A DNA stretch of 64,000 nt. Source: Bosea sp. F3-2 (GTDB taxonomy: Bacteria > Pseudomonadota > Alphaproteobacteria > Rhizobiales > Beijerinckiaceae). The DNA lies in contig NZ_CP042331.1 in assembly GCF_008253865.1 (NCBI RefSeq), positions 6,103,501 to 6,167,500 on the forward strand, in the 5' to 3' direction. Both the position numbers and the translations under genes were made by a program. Of the stretch, positions 61,437 to 64,000 are shown one piece after another (position 1 is the stretch's first letter; each line of letters begins with the position of its first letter). Under the pieces are notes generated by a model, which saw only the letters and a list, made by a program, of their open reading frames with translations, was not told where the DNA came from and searched no databases.

Positions 61437-62543
61437 ATGGCATTCGAGATCGTGACCTTGCGGACGGCGGGGTTGACCTTCCGTCCGCAGACGATCGCGA
61501 TCGAAATCGCCATGGACGAGGCGGCCCGGAATTTCGAGGCCAAGATCAAGCACCCCGTTCTGTCGCAGGCCGATCTGCTAAAGGCGCTGCGCGGCTCGCC
61601 GGCCGTCACGATCCACGCAACGGCCAGCGACGGCTACTCGCAATCTTTCGGCGCGGATGGCGGCGATCTGCTGCTGACGGGCCATGTCGAGAAGCGTTCG
61701 CCGGCCCTGCGCTCCTCGGAGCAGGAATTGCCGATCGCCGGCCGCTCCAAGACCGGTGACCTGGTCGATTCGAGCGCCGAGCATGAGACCGGCGAGTTTC
61801 GCGACCAGGACGCCAAGGCTATGCTCGGCACCCTGGCCAAGTCCTATGGCATCTCGGTCGAAACGGATCTGTCGCTTGATCGCGAGCCGATAAAACGAAT
61901 TCGGCCGGGTGAGACGGTCCATACCTTTGCCCGCCGCCTCTCGCGCAAGGAAGGCTTCGCCATTGGCGACACGCCCGAGGGCAATCTCAAGCTGGCGAAG
62001 GCTGGCACCAAGCGCCATGCCGGCACGCTGACCGAGGGCGTGAATGTCTTCGACGCCTCTGCCGTCCATGACGACAGCAAGCGCTTCTCTAAGGTGAAGG
62101 TGAGGGCGCAAGCGCCATCCGGATCGAGCAACACCGATCTGCGCATCGAGGCCGAAGCTGACGACGACACACTATCGCGCAAGCGGGTGAAGATCATCGT
62201 GCCGCCCGAGCTGATCCGCAACGAGGACGCCCGCGAGCGGGCACAGTGGCATCGCGACCGGGCAACCGGCGAGGGGCTGACCTGCGAGGTGACGCTGGCC
62301 GGCTGGCGCGATGAGGACGGCGCGATCTGGACGCCCGGCCGCCTCGTCTTCACCGAGATCCCGAGCCTCGACGTAGTGCAGGACATGCTGATCAAGAAGG
62401 TGAGCCTGCGCCAGTCCGACGAGGCGAGCAGCGGCACGCAGGCTATTCTCAGCCTGACCGATCCGCGCAGTCTCGGCGGCAAGAAGGGCAAGGCCAACAA
62501 GGGCACGGACTACACCGGCAAGGCCGGGGGCGACGATGACTGA
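61437..62543 (+). CDS. Baseplate hub protein, Mu gpP-like
   Basis: 368 residues. TASDGYSQSFGADGGDLLLT, then a LysM-like or hub domain with KSYGISVETDLSLDREPIKR, HTFARRLSRKEGFAIGDTPE and TCEVTLAGWRDEDGAIWTPG. Mu gpP is the structural counterpart of T4 gp27. The stop overlaps the gp45 start by 8 bp. Confidence 0.85.
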   Translation: MAFEIVTLRTAGLTFRPQTIAIEIAMDEAARNFEAKIKHPVLSQADLLKALRGSPAVTIHATASDGYSQSFGADGGDLLLTGHVEKRSPALRSSEQELPIAGRSKTGDLVDSSAEHETGEFRDQDAKAMLGTLAKSYGISVETDLSLDREPIKRIRPGETVHTFARRLSRKEGFAIGDTPEGNLKLAKAGTKRHAGTLTEGVNVFDASAVHDDSKRFSKVKVRAQAPSGSSNTDLRIEAEADDDTLSRKRVKIIVPPELIRNEDARERAQWHRDRATGEGLTCEVTLAGWRDEDGAIWTPGRLVFTEIPSLDVVQDMLIKKVSLRQSDEASSGTQAILSLTDPRSLGGKKGKANKGTDYTGKAGGDDD

Positions 62544-63069
62544 TGTCACCGAATTCGGCGAGGCCTCGACCATCACACGCGGCCGGATCGTTGCTGTCGA
62601 TGATAGTGGTGAAACGCAGAAGCTGACGGCGGAAGGCTATGCCGGCGAGCGCTTCAGCGAAGTGCAGCGCCCGCAGGCGCATGGGTTTTCGTCACATCCG
62701 CCGGAAGGCGCGATCGGCACCTTTCTGCGTATGGGTTCGTCCGACCGCCTGATGGCGCTCGGCTATGAGATGCCGTCGCGCCCGCGCAACCTGCCGCCCG
62801 GTGTGCCGGCGCTCTACAATGCAGACGGCACGATCTGGAAGCTTCTGCCGAACAAGGCCGATCTCGATCACGGCAACAAGAACAGCCACGAGCGCGCGAT
62901 CGGCAAGAAGAAGATCGAGGCGGCGGACTGGTTTCATGTCGACAGCGGCGCGATCTATCTCGGGAAGCCGCCCTATTATCCGGTCATGACTTCGGCCGGG
63001 CCTTCGCAGCATGTGTTCGCCGGCATCGCGCCCGGCGCGCCGGATAGCCCGCAAGGTGACATCGGATGA
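62536..63069 (+). CDS. Central spike / baseplate protein, Mu gp45-like
   Basis: 177 residues. KLTAEGYAGERFSEVQRPQA, GFSSHPPEGAIGTFLRMGSS and KIEAADWFHVDSGAIYLGKP match Mu gp45, the membrane-piercing spike. The OB-like N-terminal domain precedes a beta-helical tip. Confidence 0.9.
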   Translation: MTDVTEFGEASTITRGRIVAVDDSGETQKLTAEGYAGERFSEVQRPQAHGFSSHPPEGAIGTFLRMGSSDRLMALGYEMPSRPRNLPPGVPALYNADGTIWKLLPNKADLDHGNKNSHERAIGKKKIEAADWFHVDSGAIYLGKPPYYPVMTSAGPSQHVFAGIAPGAPDSPQGDIG

Positions 63070-63596
63070 GCTACGGCATCGCGATCAGCCGCGAGGCGGC
63101 CGCACGCCCAGCCATGTTCTGGTCGACCTTCTGGTCGGCGGAGGAGGGCCTTGGCGACTGGCAGGTGGCCCCAGCCAACGACCCGGTCAATCCGGGCGGG
63201 CTCGATGCCTCCGAGCAGCTCGCCAGCGCGGTCATCATCTCGCTTTTCACCGACAAGCGGGCGCCGGAAGGCTGGCGGCCCGACGTGGTCGACCGGCGCG
63301 GTTGGTGGGGTGATGCGATCGCGCCCGAGGGCGAGACGCCGGAAGAGATCGGCAGCCATCTCTGGCTGCTGCAGAACGAGGTGGCAACCGAGGATGTCGC
63401 CAATCTCGCTCGGATCTATGCCGAGGAAGCCTTGGCCTGGATGATCCGCGACCAGGTCGCGGCCCGGGTCACCATCACATCCGGGCTGATCGAGAACCCG
63501 CGCCGCGGCGTCTGGCTCGATGTCAAAATCTATGGGCGCGACGGCGCGCTTCGCTACAGCCAGCGCTTCGAGCGCCTCTGGCAGGAACTCATCTAG
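63066..63596 (+). CDS. Baseplate wedge protein, Mu gp46-like
   Basis: 176 residues. LASAVIISLFTDKRAPEGWR, RGWWGDAIAPEG, IGSHLWLLQNEVATEDVANL are GP46 family landmarks (T4 gp25-related wedge). It overlaps the gp45 stop. Confidence 0.9.
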   Translation: MSYGIAISREAAARPAMFWSTFWSAEEGLGDWQVAPANDPVNPGGLDASEQLASAVIISLFTDKRAPEGWRPDVVDRRGWWGDAIAPEGETPEEIGSHLWLLQNEVATEDVANLARIYAEEALAWMIRDQVAARVTITSGLIENPRRGVWLDVKIYGRDGALRYSQRFERLWQELI

Positions 63597-63611
63597 AAAG
63601 AGATCTGGCTG

Positions 63612-64000
63612 ATGGCCTGGAACACCCCGACGCTGCTGGCGCTGGTGACGCGCGTCTCGCGTGCCTTCACCGGCAAGCTGCAGGGCGCCGATGCGGCGCT
63701 CGCGCGCAACAACCTCGCCCCCACGGCGAAGGTGATCGCCGGCGAATTCTCGATCCTGCACAAGAAGCTGGCGAAGGCGGCGGATCAGCGCTTCGTGCTG
63801 ACCAGCGACGAGGAGTTTCTCGATCGCCATGGCGCGGAGATGAAGCCGCCCGTGCCGCGCAAGGAAGCGACAGCCGCGCGTGGCGCGGTGACGGTGGTGG
63901 CGACCGGCGCGATCGTGCTGGCAACCGGCGCCGTTCTCATTCGCTCGGATGGCGCAGCCTTCACGGTCGATGCCGGCGTCACGCTAGCGGCAGCCGGCAG
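63612..64000 (+). CDS. Baseplate J-like protein, Mu gp47, 5' part
   Basis: The frame from ATG 63612 is open to the window end, 129 residues. MAWNTPTLLALVTRVSRAFT, QRFVLTSDEEFLDRHGAEMK and RGAVTVVATGAIVLATGAVL are the start of gp47/gpJ baseplate proteins, which surround the spike. The remaining about two-thirds lies beyond the window. Confidence 0.85.
   Translation, partial: MAWNTPTLLALVTRVSRAFTGKLQGADAALARNNLAPTAKVIAGEFSILHKKLAKAADQRFVLTSDEEFLDRHGAEMKPPVPRKEATAARGAVTVVATGAIVLATGAVLIRSDGAAFTVDAGVTLAAAG

Larger units (their letters stand above)
28516..64000. mobile_element. Temperate prophage, left ~35 kb (right end off window)
   Basis: The element begins at tRNA-Lys and contains int, xis-like gene, immunity region, replication module, terminase, a lambda-like head and a Mu-like contractile tail up to the baseplate gene gp47. 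Genes are dense and mostly overlapping by 1-4 bp. No attR, lysis cassette or tail fibre is reached by 64,000. All structural genes read so far are intact, so it may be inducible. Confidence 0.95.

Overview
The window looks like an alphaproteobacterial chromosome, most likely Hyphomicrobiales (a Bosea- or Methylobacterium-like lineage). This rests on high GC, an HWE-family sensor kinase, DUF924 and DUF1275 genes, alphaproteobacterial ilv and leu proteins, and many short intergenic palindromes. The genus is an inference.

Positions 1 to about 28,440 are ordinary chromosome. They hold a branched-chain amino acid set: ilvB with a Leu/Ile/Val leader peptide and attenuator, ilvN two genes further on, ilvC behind a TetR regulator, and leuA with a leucine-rich leader and attenuator. 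Around these lie a NitT/TauT-type ABC transporter, an HWE kinase, a pdxY / nuclease-fold / PhzF / NUDIX / M3 peptidase run, an XRE regulator with a SulP transporter, and an NCS2 nucleobase permease. At least six copies of a GTCATNCCGG-ended inverted repeat, one nested inside another palindrome, fill the intergenic gaps.

A tRNA-Lys(CTT) gene at 28,440-28,515 is the integration site of a large temperate prophage that runs to the end of the window and beyond. Its left arm (minus strand, 36.2 to 28.5 kb) carries integrase, an excisionase-like protein, a TAXI-type periplasmic protein, a lipoprotein, a complete beta sliding clamp, a GapR-family protein, an HD hydrolase and several tiny overlapping ORFs. 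A lambda-like immunity region (36.2-37.5 kb) holds a LexA/CI-type repressor, a secreted cysteine-rich protein in the position of lambda rex, and shared AGGGTRAATT operator half-sites at both divergent lytic promoters.

The right arm runs through Cro/CII-like regulators, a DNA methyltransferase, a prim-pol protein, an HNH nuclease and a P4-type primase-helicase. It then reaches a 300-bp array of twelve ACCCTCCA/TGGAGGGT octamers, read here as an iteron origin. Late genes follow in one direction: a lambda-like head module (Nu1/GpA terminase, gpW, portal, a fused protease-major capsid protein) and then a Mu-like contractile tail module (sheath, tube, chaperone with a TTTTTTC slippery site, tape measure, gpN, gpP, gp45, gp46, gp47). 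The right end of the prophage, including lysis genes, tail fibres and attR, is not in the window.
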